A stretch of 64,000 bases of DNA, from contig NZ_JAEDAK010000016.1 in the NCBI RefSeq assembly GCF_016093275.1, positions 48,842 through 112,841 on the forward strand. The letters run 5' to 3'. How positions within the stretch are numbered: position 1 is the first letter of the stretch; each line of letters begins with the position of its first letter. The notes under the pieces were generated by a model that worked only from the letters and a program-made list of their open reading frames with translations, was not told the origin of the DNA and did no database searches. Source of the stretch: Inhella proteolytica (lineage in GTDB: Bacteria > Pseudomonadota > Gammaproteobacteria > Burkholderiales > Burkholderiaceae_C). Below, one piece after another: positions 28,837 to 38,257 of the stretch. The translations under genes were made by a program, and so were the position numbers.

Positions 28837-30528
28837 ATGGAGCCGACGGCCGCGCCCTTGCGCACCGCCCGCCTGCTGGAAGGCAGCTTCGCGCGTCTGT
28901 ATGCCGCCTTCCTGGCCGCCCGTGCCGCGCTGGGCGTGGCCCTGCTGCTGGTGCAGGCCAGCGGCTGGATGCTGGGCGGGCAGGCGCCTTCCGAGAGCCT
29001 GGCGCTGTGCGCGCTCTATGCGGGGCTGACGCTGGTGCACGCCCTGCTGCCGCGCCTGCGCCGGACTTCCAACCGCCGCAGCCTGGCGGCGATGAGCAGC
29101 CCGCGCTGGTGGGCCAGCATCGGTGTCGACCTGGCGACCTTCACGGCGCTGCAGGCCCTGCAGGGAGGCACGGGCCTGCCCGTCACGGCGCTGTTCTTCC
29201 TGCCGGTGATGACGGCGGGGGTGCTGTCCTCGCGGCGTGCCGCGCTGGCCTCGGCGGCCATGGCCACCCTGGGCCTGCTGGGTGGCCTGCTGTGGGCGGA
29301 CATCAGCGGCAGCGAGCTGAGCCCGCGCTTCATGCAGGCCGGGGTGGCGGGCAGCGGTTACTTCGTTGTGGCCCTGCTGACGGCCGAGCTGGCCGCGCGC
29401 CTGGCGCGCGAGCAGCTCAGTGCGCGTGGCAGCGAGGCCCTGGCGCGCCAGCAGGCGGCGCTGAACCAGCTGGTCATCGACGAGATGCAGGAAGGCGTGC
29501 TCGTGGTGGATCGTCGCCTGCAGGTGCGCACCGCCAACCCCGCCGCCCGCATGCTGCTGGGGCAGGCCGAGCCCGTGGAGCCACCGCCCTTTGCCCTGCC
29601 CGATCAAACCGCCTGGGCCGGCCTGGTGGACACGGTGGAGCTGGCCTTTGCGGGCTCGCCCGGCGCCGAGCTGCGCGAGGTCACACTCGGCTTCCCGGCC
29701 GCGCCCGCCCGCACCCTGCGCGTGCGCAGCCGCCTCACGCCCAGTGGGGAGCCCGAAGGCGGTGAGGACCTGTGCGTGCTGCTGCTGGAAGACCGCGCCA
29801 CCCTGATGGCCCGCATGCGCCAGGAGCGCATGGCTGCCATGGGTCGCATGTCGGCCGGCATCGCGCACGAGATCCGCAACCCGCTGGCGGCCATCTCGCA
29901 GGCCAACGCCCTGCTGGCCGAGGATGTGCCCGACCCGGGTGCGCAGCGCCTCACCGACCTGGTGGCGGCGAATGTGGCGCGGCTCAAGCGCATCGTTGAC
30001 GACGTGATGGTGCTGGCGGCCGCGCCCGACATGGCGCTGGTGCGCCTGGATGCGGTGGCCAGCAGCCGCGAGATCGCGCAGGACTGGTCGCGCACGCAGG
30101 GCCTGTTCGCCGGGCGCGCGCTGCGCCTGGAACTGCCCGACGAGACCCTGCCGGTGCGCTTTGATGCCGAGCATTGGCGGCGCGTGCTGGTCAACTTGCT
30201 GGACAACGCCTGGCGGCATGCGCAGGAAGCCGCCCAGGCCCCCGATGCGCCGGCCGATTCGCCCTGGATCGTCATGCAGGTGCAGGCCGAGGCCGGCGGG
30301 GCACTGGTGCGCGTCTTCAACCCAGGGCCGGCCATCCGCCCGGAAATTGAACGCCATTTGTTCGAACCCTTCTATTCCAGCCGCAGCCGCGGCTCGGGCC
30401 TGGGCCTTTACATCTGCCGCGAACTCTGCGAGCGCTACCGCGCGCGCATCGACTACCGCGCCATGGCCCTGCATGAAGTGCCCGGCAACGCCTTCGAAGT
30501 CCATCTGCAGTCCGAGAATCCCGCGTGA
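28837..30528 (+). CDS. pilS: PilS-like sensor histidine kinase
   Basis: A 563-residue sensor with a six-helix membrane region (about 15-190), a PAS-like linker (NQLVIDEMQEGVLVVDRR, written here as its two halves around EMQEG), a HisKA domain with the phosphoacceptor in AGIAHEIRNPLAAI, and HATPase boxes LVNLLDNAWRHA and GSGLGLYICREL. In Pseudomonas PilS controls pilin transcription through PilR. ATG 28837 is preferred (GAGG just upstream) over the TTG at 28807. pilR follows after 54 bases. Confidence 0.9.
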   Translation: MEPTAAPLRTARLLEGSFARLYAAFLAARAALGVALLLVQASGWMLGGQAPSESLALCALYAGLTLVHALLPRLRRTSNRRSLAAMSSPRWWASIGVDLATFTALQALQGGTGLPVTALFFLPVMTAGVLSSRRAALASAAMATLGLLGGLLWADISGSELSPRFMQAGVAGSGYFVVALLTAELAARLAREQLSARGSEALARQQAALNQLVIDEMQEGVLVVDRRLQVRTANPAARMLLGQAEPVEPPPFALPDQTAWAGLVDTVELAFAGSPGAELREVTLGFPAAPARTLRVRSRLTPSGEPEGGEDLCVLLLEDRATLMARMRQERMAAMGRMSAGIAHEIRNPLAAISQANALLAEDVPDPGAQRLTDLVAANVARLKRIVDDVMVLAAAPDMALVRLDAVASSREIAQDWSRTQGLFAGRALRLELPDETLPVRFDAEHWRRVLVNLLDNAWRHAQEAAQAPDAPADSPWIVMQVQAEAGGALVRVFNPGPAIRPEIERHLFEPFYSSRSRGSGLGLYICRELCERYRARIDYRAMALHEVPGNAFEVHLQSENPA

Positions 30529-30582
30529 CGGCCCCTGGCCTGCCCTTCGCCACCCGCCCCAAGGGGGCCTCCGCCCGCGAGC

Positions 30583-32046
30583 ATGAAGCCAATGACCGCC
30601 AATGACCGCCTGCTCGTCGTCGATGACGAGCCCGACCTGCGCACGCTCTACGAGCTGACCCTGCTGCGCGAGGGTTACAGCCTCGTCAGCGCCGAGACGG
30701 TGGCCGAGGCCCTGGCGCTGCTGCAGTCCGAGCGCTTCGCCGTCGTCATCACCGACATGCGCCTGCCCGATGGCTCGGGCCTGGACCTGCTGGCCTGGCT
30801 GGAGCAGCAGGGGCGCAACGAGCGCGCCATCGTCATCACCGCCCACGGCTCGGCCGAGAACGCCGTCGAGGCCCTGAAGGCCGGCGCCTTCGACTACCTG
30901 ACCAAGCCGGTGGACCTGCGCCAGTTCCGCAGCGTGGTGGCCACCGCGCTGGGGCGCGAGCCCGGCCGCCCGGCGCCGCGGCGCGAGGAGGCCGCGCCCC
31001 GCACGAGCAGCAGCAGCGGTGCGCTGGCCCGCCTGGCCGGGCGTTCGCCGGCGATGGAGCAGGTGCGCGAGCTGATCCGCAAGGTCGGGCGCTCGATGGC
31101 GCCGGTGCTCTTGCAGGGCGAATCGGGCACCGGCAAGGAACTGGTGGCGCGCGCCATCCATGGCGAGGGCAGCCGGGCCAGCCAGCCCTTCATCGCCGTG
31201 AACTGCGGCGCCATACCGGAGCAATTGCTGGAGGCCGAGTTCTTCGGCTACCGCAAGGGCGCCTTCACGGGCGCCAGTGAAGACCGCGAGGGCTTTTTCC
31301 AGGCCGCGCAGGGCGGCACCCTGTTCCTGGACGAGATCGGCGACCTGCCGCTGGCCATGCAGAGCAAGCTGCTGCGCGCCATTCAGGAGCGCTCGGTGCG
31401 GCCGGTCGGTGCGGTCAGCGAGACGCCCGTCAACCTGCGCCTGCTCAGCGCCACGCACAAGGACCTGGCCGCCGAGGTGCAGGCCGGCCGCTTCCGCCAG
31501 GATCTGTACTACCGGCTCAACGTCATCCAGATCCGCGTGCCGCCGCTGCGCGAGCGCCTGGCCGACCTGCCCGATATCGGCACCAGCCTGCTGGAGCGCA
31601 TTGCCCGCGATGCCGGCGTGCACCCGGTGCCGCGCCTGAGCCCGGGGGCGTTGGCGCGGCTCTCGGCCTACGCCTTCCCTGGCAATGTGCGCGAGCTGGA
31701 AAACGTGTTGCACCGCGCGCTGGCGCTCTCGGGCGCCAGTGAGCTGCAGGCCGAGGACCTGGACCTGCCGGACTGCGTGTCCGGCGAGGACTCCGCCTTC
31801 GGGGGCCTGGCGCCGCTGGGCCAGCCGGCCGCGGCGGCAGCGGAAGAAGAGGCCGGGCTGCCGCTGGATCTGACCCAGTACCTGGACGAGGTGGAACGCC
31901 GCGTGCTGCTGCGCGCCCTGGCCGAGTACCGCTTCAACCGCACCGCGGCGGGCGCGCGCCTGGGCCTGTCGCTGCGCCAGATGCGCTACCGCATGGCACG
32001 CCTGGGCATCCAGGTGGACGATGGCGAAGCCCGCGATGCCGGCTGA
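30583..32046 (+). CDS. pilR: PilR-like sigma-54-dependent response regulator
   Basis: A 487-residue NtrC-type activator: receiver domain with phosphoacceptor Asp in [16 protein letters not shown]+ domain with Walker A GESGTGKE, the sigma-54 contact GAFTGA within [12 protein letters not shown], Walker [12 protein letters not shown], and a Fis-type helix-turn-helix at the end ([19 protein letters not shown]). It should activate type IV pilus genes from -24/-12 promoters. The start region carries a tandem CCAATGACCG repeat; ATG 30583 and ATG 30592 are both possible. ampD overlaps its end. Confidence 0.92.
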   Translation: MKPMTANDRLLVVDDEPDLRTLYELTLLREGYSLVSAETVAEALALLQSERFAVVITDMRLPDGSGLDLLAWLEQQGRNERAIVITAHGSAENAVEALKAGAFDYLTKPVDLRQFRSVVATALGREPGRPAPRREEAAPRTSSSSGALARLAGRSPAMEQVRELIRKVGRSMAPVLLQGESGTGKELVARAIHGEGSRASQPFIAVNCGAIPEQLLEAEFFGYRKGAFTGASEDREGFFQAAQGGTLFLDEIGDLPLAMQSKLLRAIQERSVRPVGAVSETPVNLRLLSATHKDLAAEVQAGRFRQDLYYRLNVIQIRVPPLRERLADLPDIGTSLLERIARDAGVHPVPRLSPGALARLSAYAFPGNVRELENVLHRALALSGASELQAEDLDLPDCVSGEDSAFGGLAPLGQPAAAAAEEEAGLPLDLTQYLDEVERRVLLRALAEYRFNRTAAGARLGLSLRQMRYRMARLGIQVDDGEARDAG

Positions 32047-32626
32047 GGCACGAAGGCAGGGCCGTTGGCACGACGGCTGGTGGTCGGCGGCACGCGCCTG
32101 CCCCTCGCCCAACCAGGGGCCGCGCCCGCCCGGCGTGCCGGTCGATCTGGTGGTGCTGCACTCGATCAGCCTGCCGGCCGGTCAGTACGGCGGCCCGCAG
32201 GTCGAGGACCTGTTCCTGAACCGCCTGGATTGCGCCGCCCATCCCAGCTTCGAGTCCTTGCGCGGCGTCCAGGTGTCGGCGCACTTCCTGGTGCGGCGTG
32301 ACGGCGAGCTGCTGCAGTTCGTGGCCGTGGACCGGCGCGCCTGGCATGCCGGGGTGTCGCAGTTCCAGGGCCGCGAGAACTGCAACGATTTCTCCGTCGG
32401 CATCGAACTGGAAGGCCTGGAGGGCCAGCCGTTCGAACCGGCCCAGTACCGCGCCCTGGTGCAGCTGCTGCGGGCCCTGCGCAGCCATCTGCCGCTGCGC
32501 CATGTGGTGGGTCACGAACATGTGGCACCGGGCCGCAAGCGCGACCCCGGCCCGGGCTTTGACTGGCCGCAGCTGCAGCGGCGCCTGCGCTGGAGCGCAG
32601 CGCGCTTCCCGTTCAGCCCGGGTTGA
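32021..32626 (+). CDS. ampD: 1,6-anhydro-N-acetylmuramyl-L-alanine amidase AmpD
   Basis: AmpD cleaves the peptide from recycled anhydromuropeptides in the cytoplasm. The 201-residue protein has the amidase_2 Zn site: His in VVLHSISL, His in HVVGHEHVAPGRK and Asp in the following RDPGPGFDW. It overlaps the pilR end by 26 bases; a later in-frame ATG at 32036 also overlaps. Together with the AmpG-like carrier at 9.6 kb it supports a working cell wall recycling route. Confidence 0.93.
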   Translation: MAKPAMPAEARRQGRWHDGWWSAARACPSPNQGPRPPGVPVDLVVLHSISLPAGQYGGPQVEDLFLNRLDCAAHPSFESLRGVQVSAHFLVRRDGELLQFVAVDRRAWHAGVSQFQGRENCNDFSVGIELEGLEGQPFEPAQYRALVQLLRALRSHLPLRHVVGHEHVAPGRKRDPGPGFDWPQLQRRLRWSAARFPFSPG

Positions 32627-33125
32627 GCCGTTCGAGCTGGTGCACGCGCAGACTCCAGCCCAGCCAGAAGGGCAGCGGGATCACCAGCCAGATCAGTGAG
32701 CGCAGCGAGCCCAGGCTATCCGCGGCCGTCCCTTCCGGGGCCAGCAGCCAGGGCATGGGTGCCAGGAGGCAGCTCAGCAGGCCGGCCATGACGAGCAGGC
32801 GCAGGCCGCGCGCGCGGTCCTCGGGCACGCCCTCCCAGGACTGCCGAATGATGCCCAGCAGGCCCAGCCAGCCCAAGGCGGCCGTCAGGAGCCACAGTCC
32901 GTGCCAGGGCAGCAGCCAGGTCTTGGAGGCCTGCCCCAGCAGGGCCAGCCCACCCAGTGCCCCGTGGGTGATGAGCGCATAGCCATGCAGCAGCGCGAAC
33001 AGCAGGCCTAGCAGCACGCCCAGCAGGCGCATCGAAGGCGCCTCGGGCCGGCTGGCGGGCGGTGGATCCAGGTCAAAGGGCTGGGTGTCCGGGCCGCCAG
33101 GGTGGGTGTCGCGAAAGGCCCTCAT
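32613..33125 (-). CDS. Predicted membrane protein, unknown
   Basis: A 170-residue protein with a Pro-rich cytoplasmic N-terminus (about 1-31) and four hydrophobic segments (about 33-52, 60-82, 105-125 and 140-160). ATG 33032 right before the first helix is an alternative start. I do not recognise the family. Its 3' end overlaps that of the convergent ampD gene by 14 bases. Confidence 0.65.
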   Translation of the reverse strand: MRAFRDTHPGGPDTQPFDLDPPPASRPEAPSMRLLGVLLGLLFALLHGYALITHGALGGLALLGQASKTWLLPWHGLWLLTAALGWLGLLGIIRQSWEGVPEDRARGLRLLVMAGLLSCLLAPMPWLLAPEGTAADSLGSLRSLIWLVIPLPFWLGWSLRVHQLERLNPG

Positions 33126-33230
33126 GGATGGATTTGGCTGAGCAGGCGGCGGGCAGTGTGAGGCCCGGTGTTGGCGACTGCCAAGCCCCGGCGCCGCCGT
33201 TCAAGCGGGGCACGGGGCCTTTGGTCGGAA

Positions 33231-33255
33231 GTCACGGCCGGCACGCGACCGTGAC
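33231..33255 (-). terminator. Possible weak terminator after purH
   Basis: GTCACGG (33231-33237) and CCGTGAC (33249-33255) form a perfect 7-bp inverted repeat with an 11-base loop, 18 bases past the purH stop. On the minus strand it is followed by TTCC only, so termination would be weak or Rho-assisted. Confidence 0.35.
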
Positions 33256-33272
33256 GGGGCGGTGGCAGGGCC

Positions 33273-34850
33273 TCAATGGCGGAAGTGGCGCACACCGGTG
33301 AAGACCATGGCGATGCCGCGTTCGTTGGCGGCGGCGATGACTTCCTCGTCGCGCATCGAGCCACCGGGCTGGATGACGCAGCTCGCACCGGCATCGGCCA
33401 GCACGTCCAGGCCGTCGCGGAAGGGGAAGAAGGCGTCGCTGGCCACCACCGAGCCCTGCAGGCTCAAGCCAGCGTTGCTGGCCTTGATGGCGGCGATCTT
33501 GGTCGAATCCACGCGGCTCATCTGGCCGGCGCCCACGCCCAAGGTCATGCCGCCGCCGCAGAAGACGATGGCATTGCTCTTCACGTACTGCGCCACGGTC
33601 CAGGCAAACATCAGGTCGTCCAGCTGCTGGGCGCTGGGCTGCAGGCTGGTGACGACCTTCAGGTCTTCCGGCTTCAGGAAGTGGTTGTCGGCGCTCTGCA
33701 GCAGCAGGCCCGAACCCACGCGCTTGCTGTCACCGGCATTGCGCCCCTGCAGCCAGGGCGTAGCGCCGCCGGGCGGCAGCTCGATCTGCAGCAGGCGCAC
33801 GTTCACCTTGGACTTGAAGACCGCCAGCGCCTCGGGCGTGAAGGCCGGCGCCATCAGCACCTCGACGAACTGCTTGCTCACCGCTTCGGCCGCCGCGCCG
33901 TCCACTGGGCGGTTGAAGGCGATGATGCCGCCGAAGGCCGAGGTCGGATCGGTCTTGAAGGCCTTGGCATAGGCCTCGGCCGGGCTGGCGGCCACGGCCA
34001 CGCCGCAGGGGTTGGCGTGCTTCACGATCACGCAGGCCGGGGCGCTGAAGCTCTTCACGCATTCCCAGGCGGCGTCGGCGTCGGCGATGTTGTTGTAGCT
34101 CAGCTCCTTGCCCTGCAACTGCTTGCCCGTCACCAGCGAGCCCGGCGCGGGGAACAGGTCGCGGTAGAGCGCGGCGCTCTGGTGGCTGTTCTCGCCATAG
34201 CGCAGGTCCTGCACCTTGACGAAGCAGCTGTTCATCTGGCCCGGGTACTCGCTGCGGCTGCCGTCGGCCTGCACGCTGCTGAGGTAGTTGCTGATGGCGG
34301 CGTCGTACTGGGCGATGCGGTTGAAGGCGGCCACGCTGAGCTTGAAGCGGGTGGCGTCGCTGGTCTTGCCGCCGGCCTTGAGCTCGGCCAGCACCTCGGC
34401 GTATTGGGCGGCGTCGGTCAGCACCGACACGTCCTTCCAGTTCTTGGCCGCGCTGCGCACCATCGCCGGGCCGCCGATGTCGATGTTCTCGATCGCGTCT
34501 TCCAGCGTGCAGCCCGGCTTGGCCACGGTGGCTTCAAACGGATAGAGGTTGACGGCCAGGATGTCGATGCGGGTGATGCCGTGCTCTGCAAGAGCGGCCA
34601 CATGCTCGGGCAGGTCGCCGCGCGCCAGCAGGCCGCCGTGGATCTTCGGGTGCAGGGTCTTGACGCGGCCGTCCATCATTTCGGGAAAGCCGGTGTGCTC
34701 GGCCACCTCGGTCACGGGCAGGCCGTTGTCGGCCAGCAGCTTGGCGGTGCCGCCGGTGCTGAGCAGCTTGCAGCCGAGGGCGTGCAGGCCCTGGGCGAAT
34801 TCGAGGATGCCGGTCTTGTCGGAGACCGAGAGCAGGGCGGTGAGGGCCAT
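33273..34850 (-). CDS. purH: Bifunctional AICAR formyltransferase/IMP cyclohydrolase PurH
   Basis: PurH performs the last two steps of IMP synthesis. The 525-residue protein has the N-terminal cyclohydrolase domain ([27 protein letters not shown]) and the C-terminal formyltransferase domain with the catalytic [25 protein letters not shown] and [11 protein letters not shown] motifs. Length is normal. It is the last gene of a dusB-fis-purH run, 9 bases after fis. Confidence 0.97.
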   Translation of the reverse strand: MALTALLSVSDKTGILEFAQGLHALGCKLLSTGGTAKLLADNGLPVTEVAEHTGFPEMMDGRVKTLHPKIHGGLLARGDLPEHVAALAEHGITRIDILAVNLYPFEATVAKPGCTLEDAIENIDIGGPAMVRSAAKNWKDVSVLTDAAQYAEVLAELKAGGKTSDATRFKLSVAAFNRIAQYDAAISNYLSSVQADGSRSEYPGQMNSCFVKVQDLRYGENSHQSAALYRDLFPAPGSLVTGKQLQGKELSYNNIADADAAWECVKSFSAPACVIVKHANPCGVAVAASPAEAYAKAFKTDPTSAFGGIIAFNRPVDGAAAEAVSKQFVEVLMAPAFTPEALAVFKSKVNVRLLQIELPPGGATPWLQGRNAGDSKRVGSGLLLQSADNHFLKPEDLKVVTSLQPSAQQLDDLMFAWTVAQYVKSNAIVFCGGGMTLGVGAGQMSRVDSTKIAAIKASNAGLSLQGSVVASDAFFPFRDGLDVLADAGASCVIQPGGSMRDEEVIAAANERGIAMVFTGVRHFRH

Positions 34851-34859
34851 GGGCTGTCC

Positions 34860-35093
34860 TTAGAGGAGGTTGTGATCGTTCAGCTTGCGACGCAGGGTGT
34901 TGCGGTTGATGCCCAGCCACTCGGCGGCGCGGCTCTGGTTGCCTTCGCAACGTGCCATCACCACTTCGAGCAGGGGCTTCTCACACAGCTTGATCACCAT
35001 GTCGTGCAGGGAATGCGGGGTCTCGCCGTCGAGGTCGCGGAAGTAGGCTTCCAGGTTCTCGCGCACGCAGACGTCGATGGGCTTGAGGTCCAT
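34860..35093 (-). CDS. fis: Fis-family DNA-binding protein
   Basis: A 77-residue nucleoid-associated protein. The C-terminal helix-turn-helix reads CEGNQSRAAEWLGINRNTLR, typical for Fis. Fis bends DNA and adjusts rRNA, tRNA and recombination activity with growth. In E. coli fis is also co-transcribed behind dusB, which lies 19 bases upstream here. Confidence 0.95.
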   Translation of the reverse strand: MDLKPIDVCVRENLEAYFRDLDGETPHSLHDMVIKLCEKPLLEVVMARCEGNQSRAAEWLGINRNTLRRKLNDHNLL

Positions 35094-35112
35094 TGCTTGT
35101 CGTTCTTCGGGT

Positions 35113-36147
35113 TCAGGCGCACAGGGCCTGGCTGTCGTTGGCGGCGGGCAGGCGCTCGAACTGCTGGCCCAGGCGCGTGAAGGTGTCGCGCAGCCAGGCC
35201 TGCTGGGCCGCGCTGCTGTCCAGCTGGTTCATCTGCTGGCGCAGGGCCTCGCCATCGGGAAGGGTCTTGAGCGTCCAGCCGATGTGCTTGCGCGCGCTGC
35301 GAGTGCCAGTGAATTCACCGTACAGGCCGTAGTGCTCGTCCAGGTGCTCCAGCAGCCAGTCCAGCACCTCGGCCACGCGCGGCGCGGGGCGGTGCGTGCC
35401 ATGAGCGAAGAAGTGCAGGATGTCGCCAAAGATCCAGGGCCGGCCCTGGGCGGCGCGGCCGATCATCAGCGCGTCCGCACCCGTGGCGGCCAGCACGGCG
35501 GCGGCCTTCTCGGGCGAATCGATGTCGCCGTTGGCCACCACCGGGATCTTCAGTGCGCGCTTGACGGCGGCGATGGTTTCATACTCCGCCTCGCCGCCGT
35601 AGCCCTGCTCGCGCGTGCGGCCGTGGATGGTGAGCAGCTGGATGCCGCGCGCCTCGGCGCCCTGGGCGATGGCGAGCGCGTTCTTGTGCGACTGGCACCA
35701 GCCGGTGCGCATCTTCAGCGTCACCGGCACCGCACCCGCGGCCTGCACCACGGCCTCGACGATCGCCAGCGCCAGCGGCTCGTCCTGCATCAGCGCCGAG
35801 CCGGCCCATTTGGTGCAGACCTTCTTGGCCGGGCAGCCCATGTTGATGTCGATGATCTGGGCGCCGCGCTCGATGTTGTAGCGCGCCGCCTCGGCCATCT
35901 CGGCCGGGTCCACGCCGGCGATCTGCACGGCGATGGGCGCGGTCTCACCCTGGTGGTCGGCACGCCGGCTGGTCTTCAGGCTGTGCCAAAGCGCCTTCTG
36001 GCTGGTCACCATCTCGCTTACCGCATGGCCCGCGCCCAGGCGCTTGCACAGCTTGCGGAACGGCCGGTCCGTCACCCCCGCCATGGGCGCAACGAACAGC
36101 CGGTTCGGCAGCTCGTGATTGCCGATGCGCAGGGGGGTGGAGACCAA
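35113..36147 (-). CDS. dusB: tRNA-dihydrouridine synthase DusB
   Basis: DusB reduces uridines in the tRNA D loop using FMN and NADPH. The 344-residue protein has the TIM-barrel start LFVAPMAGVTDRPFR, the catalytic Cys in INMGCPAKKV, the RNA/FMN segments TLKMRTGW and IHGRTREQGY, and GDIDSPEKA and GRAAQGRPWIF at the phosphate site. It opens the dusB-fis-purH unit and diverges from the yqaA-like gene over 73 bases that include an A/T-rich patch (CTAAAAAAGG, near 36165). Confidence 0.95.
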   Translation of the reverse strand: MVSTPLRIGNHELPNRLFVAPMAGVTDRPFRKLCKRLGAGHAVSEMVTSQKALWHSLKTSRRADHQGETAPIAVQIAGVDPAEMAEAARYNIERGAQIIDINMGCPAKKVCTKWAGSALMQDEPLALAIVEAVVQAAGAVPVTLKMRTGWCQSHKNALAIAQGAEARGIQLLTIHGRTREQGYGGEAEYETIAAVKRALKIPVVANGDIDSPEKAAAVLAATGADALMIGRAAQGRPWIFGDILHFFAHGTHRPAPRVAEVLDWLLEHLDEHYGLYGEFTGTRSARKHIGWTLKTLPDGEALRQQMNQLDSSAAQQAWLRDTFTRLGQQFERLPAANDSQALCA

Positions 36148-36220
36148 GGGGAACTGCCTAAAAAAGGGGCAGAAGTGTAACTGGGTGCGGTTTTTCGACC
36201 CCGGTCAGAATCCGCGCCCC

Positions 36221-36721
36221 ATGGAAGCTTGGTTGTCCACCCACATTGCCGCCCTGCTGGCCTGGCTGGCGCTGCCCGCCGTGGGGCTGCCGGCGGTGTT
36301 CCTGGTGGCGCTGGTCTCGGCCACGTTGCTGCCCATGGGTTCGGAGCCGGTGGTGTTCGCGCTCATCCAGGCCGACCCGGCGCTGTTCTGGCCGGCCATC
36401 GGGGTCGCCACGCTGGGCAACACGCTGGGCGGCGGCATCAGCTGGGGCATGGGCTATGGCGCCGAGCGCGGCTACGAGCGCTGGCGCCAGCACCAGCCAC
36501 GCCACCCACGCCTGCTGCAGCTGCTGCAGCGCTTCGGCCCCAAGGCCTGCCTGCTTTCCTGGCTGCCGGTGGTGGGCGACCCGCTGTGCGCCGTGGCCGG
36601 CTGGCTGCGCCTGCCCTTCTGGCCCTGCCTGCTGTACATGGGCATCGGCAAGTTTTTGCGCTACCTCCTGATGACTTCCGCGCTGCTGTGGGTCTGGCCC
36701 GCAGAATGGACGCTTCCGTAG
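36221..36721 (+). CDS. YqaA/DedA-like (VTT domain) membrane protein
   Basis: A 166-residue inner-membrane protein with four to five hydrophobic segments. The loop GNTLGGGISWGMGYGAERGYERW and the LLSWLPVVGDPLCAVAGWLR re-entrant region (given here as separate motifs GNTLGG and PVVGDPLC) are typical of the small YqaA branch of the DedA/VTT superfamily, proposed lipid scramblases or flippases. ATG 36221 is used; the longer frame runs through the promoter region. The stop directly touches the palindrome before the next gene. Confidence 0.82.
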   Translation: MEAWLSTHIAALLAWLALPAVGLPAVFLVALVSATLLPMGSEPVVFALIQADPALFWPAIGVATLGNTLGGGISWGMGYGAERGYERWRQHQPRHPRLLQLLQRFGPKACLLSWLPVVGDPLCAVAGWLRLPFWPCLLYMGIGKFLRYLLMTSALLWVWPAEWTLP

Positions 36722-36732
36722 ATTGGATCCAA
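36722..36732. promoter_or_regulatory. Palindrome-like site before the M32 carboxypeptidase gene
   Basis: ATTGGATCCAA matches 11 of 12 bases of the perfect palindrome at 9501-9512. It lies between the YqaA-like stop and the ATG at 36735, so a bound protein would block this gene's start region. No regulator is assigned. Confidence 0.3.
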
Positions 36733-36734
36733 AC

Positions 36735-38216
36735 ATGAACGCCTACGCCGACCTCGTCCGCCGCCACCATCGCATGCACCGCCTGGGGCATCTGCAGTCC
36801 ATCGCCTCCTGGGATCAGCAGTCCTTCATGCCGCCCAAGGGCAACGAGGCGCGCGCCGCGGCGCTGGCCGAGATGGGTGGCCTGCTGCACGAGCTGGCCA
36901 CCGCGCCCGAGCTGAAGACCCTGCTGGAACAGGCCGAGGGCGAGGGCCTGGGGGACTTCGAGCGCGCCTCGCTGCGCGAGATGAAGCGCAGCTGGCGCGC
37001 CAGCAACGCGCTGCCGCAGGCCCTGGTGGAGGCCATGAGCCTGGCCGCCTCGCGCAGCGGCCACGCTTGGCGCGAACAGCGCAAGGCCAACGACTGGAAG
37101 GGCCATCTGCCCAACCTCAAGGAAGTGGTGAAGCTGACGCGCGAGGCTGCCGGCCACCTCAGCCAGGCCACCGGTCTGAGCAAGTACGACGCCCTGCTCG
37201 ACCAGTACGAGCCCGGCATGCGAAGCAGAGACATCGACCGCGTGTTCGGCGACCTGCGCCAGTGGCTGCCCGGCCTGATCCGTGACGTGCAGGCGCGCCA
37301 GGCCAGTGAGACCGTGATCCAGCCGACCGGCCCCTTCGACAAGGCCGCGCAGCGCGAACTGGGCCTGGCGGCGATGAAGCTGATGGGCTTCGACTTCGAG
37401 GCCGGGCGCCTGGACGAATCGGCCCACCCGTTCTGCGGCGGCGTGCCCGAGGACGTGCGCATGACCACGCGCTACAAGGAAGACGACGCGCTGCCCGCGC
37501 TGATGGGCGTGATCCACGAGACCGGCCATGGTCGCTACGAGCAGAACCTGCCGCGCGAGTGGCTGGGCCTGCCGATCGCCAACGCGCGCTCCATGGGGCT
37601 GCACGAGAGCCAGTCGCTCAGTTTCGAGATGCAGCTGGGCTCGCACCCGGGCTTCGCGCAGCAGCTCTCGCCGCTCTTGATGAAGCACCTGGGCGCGCAG
37701 CCCGCGTGGGAGCCGGAGAACCTGCACAAGCTGCTGACGCGCGTGAAGCCGGGCTTCATCCGCGTGGATGCCGACGAGGTGACCTACCCCTGCCATGTGA
37801 TCCTGCGTTACGAGATCGAGCGCCCCTTGGTGGAGGGCGAGATCGAGTGCGAGGACATCCCCGCGCTGTGGAACGCCAAGATGCAGGAGCTGCTGGGCCT
37901 CTCCACCGAAGGCAACTACACCAACGGCTGCATGCAGGACGTGCACTGGCCCGAGGGCCTGATCGGCTACTTCCCCTGCTACACCCTGGGCGCCATGTAC
38001 GCCGCGCAGTGGTTCGCCACCATGCGCAAGGAGATCCCGGGCCTGGATGCCGGCATTGCGCGCGGCGAGCTCACGCCCGTGTTCGACTGGCTGCAGGCCA
38101 AGATCTGGAGCCAGGGTTCGCGCTGGGAAACGCCGGAACTGGTGCAGCGCGCCAGCGGTGAGGTGCTGAACCCGGCGCACTTCCAGGCGCATCTGCGCTC
38201 ACGGTATCTGGGCTGA
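36735..38216 (+). CDS. Metallocarboxypeptidase, family M32 (Taq type)
   Basis: A 493-residue cytoplasmic zinc carboxypeptidase that trims amino acids from peptide C-termini. The metal site is HETGH in the sequence VIHETGHGRYEQN, with the third ligand Glu in MGLHESQSLSFE. Other conserved blocks are IRVDADEVTYPCH and YTNGCMQDVHWPEGLIGYFP (split at DVHW). A TTG at 36723 would extend it by four residues into the palindrome; ATG 36735 is preferred. Confidence 0.93.
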   Translation: MNAYADLVRRHHRMHRLGHLQSIASWDQQSFMPPKGNEARAAALAEMGGLLHELATAPELKTLLEQAEGEGLGDFERASLREMKRSWRASNALPQALVEAMSLAASRSGHAWREQRKANDWKGHLPNLKEVVKLTREAAGHLSQATGLSKYDALLDQYEPGMRSRDIDRVFGDLRQWLPGLIRDVQARQASETVIQPTGPFDKAAQRELGLAAMKLMGFDFEAGRLDESAHPFCGGVPEDVRMTTRYKEDDALPALMGVIHETGHGRYEQNLPREWLGLPIANARSMGLHESQSLSFEMQLGSHPGFAQQLSPLLMKHLGAQPAWEPENLHKLLTRVKPGFIRVDADEVTYPCHVILRYEIERPLVEGEIECEDIPALWNAKMQELLGLSTEGNYTNGCMQDVHWPEGLIGYFPCYTLGAMYAAQWFATMRKEIPGLDAGIARGELTPVFDWLQAKIWSQGSRWETPELVQRASGEVLNPAHFQAHLRSRYLG

Positions 38217-38222
38217 ATGAGC

Positions 38223-38249
38223 AAGGGGCGCCGCGGCGCCCCTTGTTTC
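38223..38249 (+). terminator. Terminator after the M32 carboxypeptidase gene
   Basis: AAGGGGCGCC (38223-38232) and GGCGCCCCTT (38235-38244) make a perfect 22-bp palindrome, followed by GTTTCTT on the plus strand. It stands between convergent genes. Confidence 0.8.
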
Positions 38250-38257
38250 TTCCGGGA

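Noticed and set aside
27766..32112. Very long open frame on the minus strand (1448 codons)
   Set aside because: It is the antisense shadow of ypjD, PP0621, pilS and pilR. High GC removes stop codons; the translation is low-complexity and shows no domain, while the plus strand has complete families.
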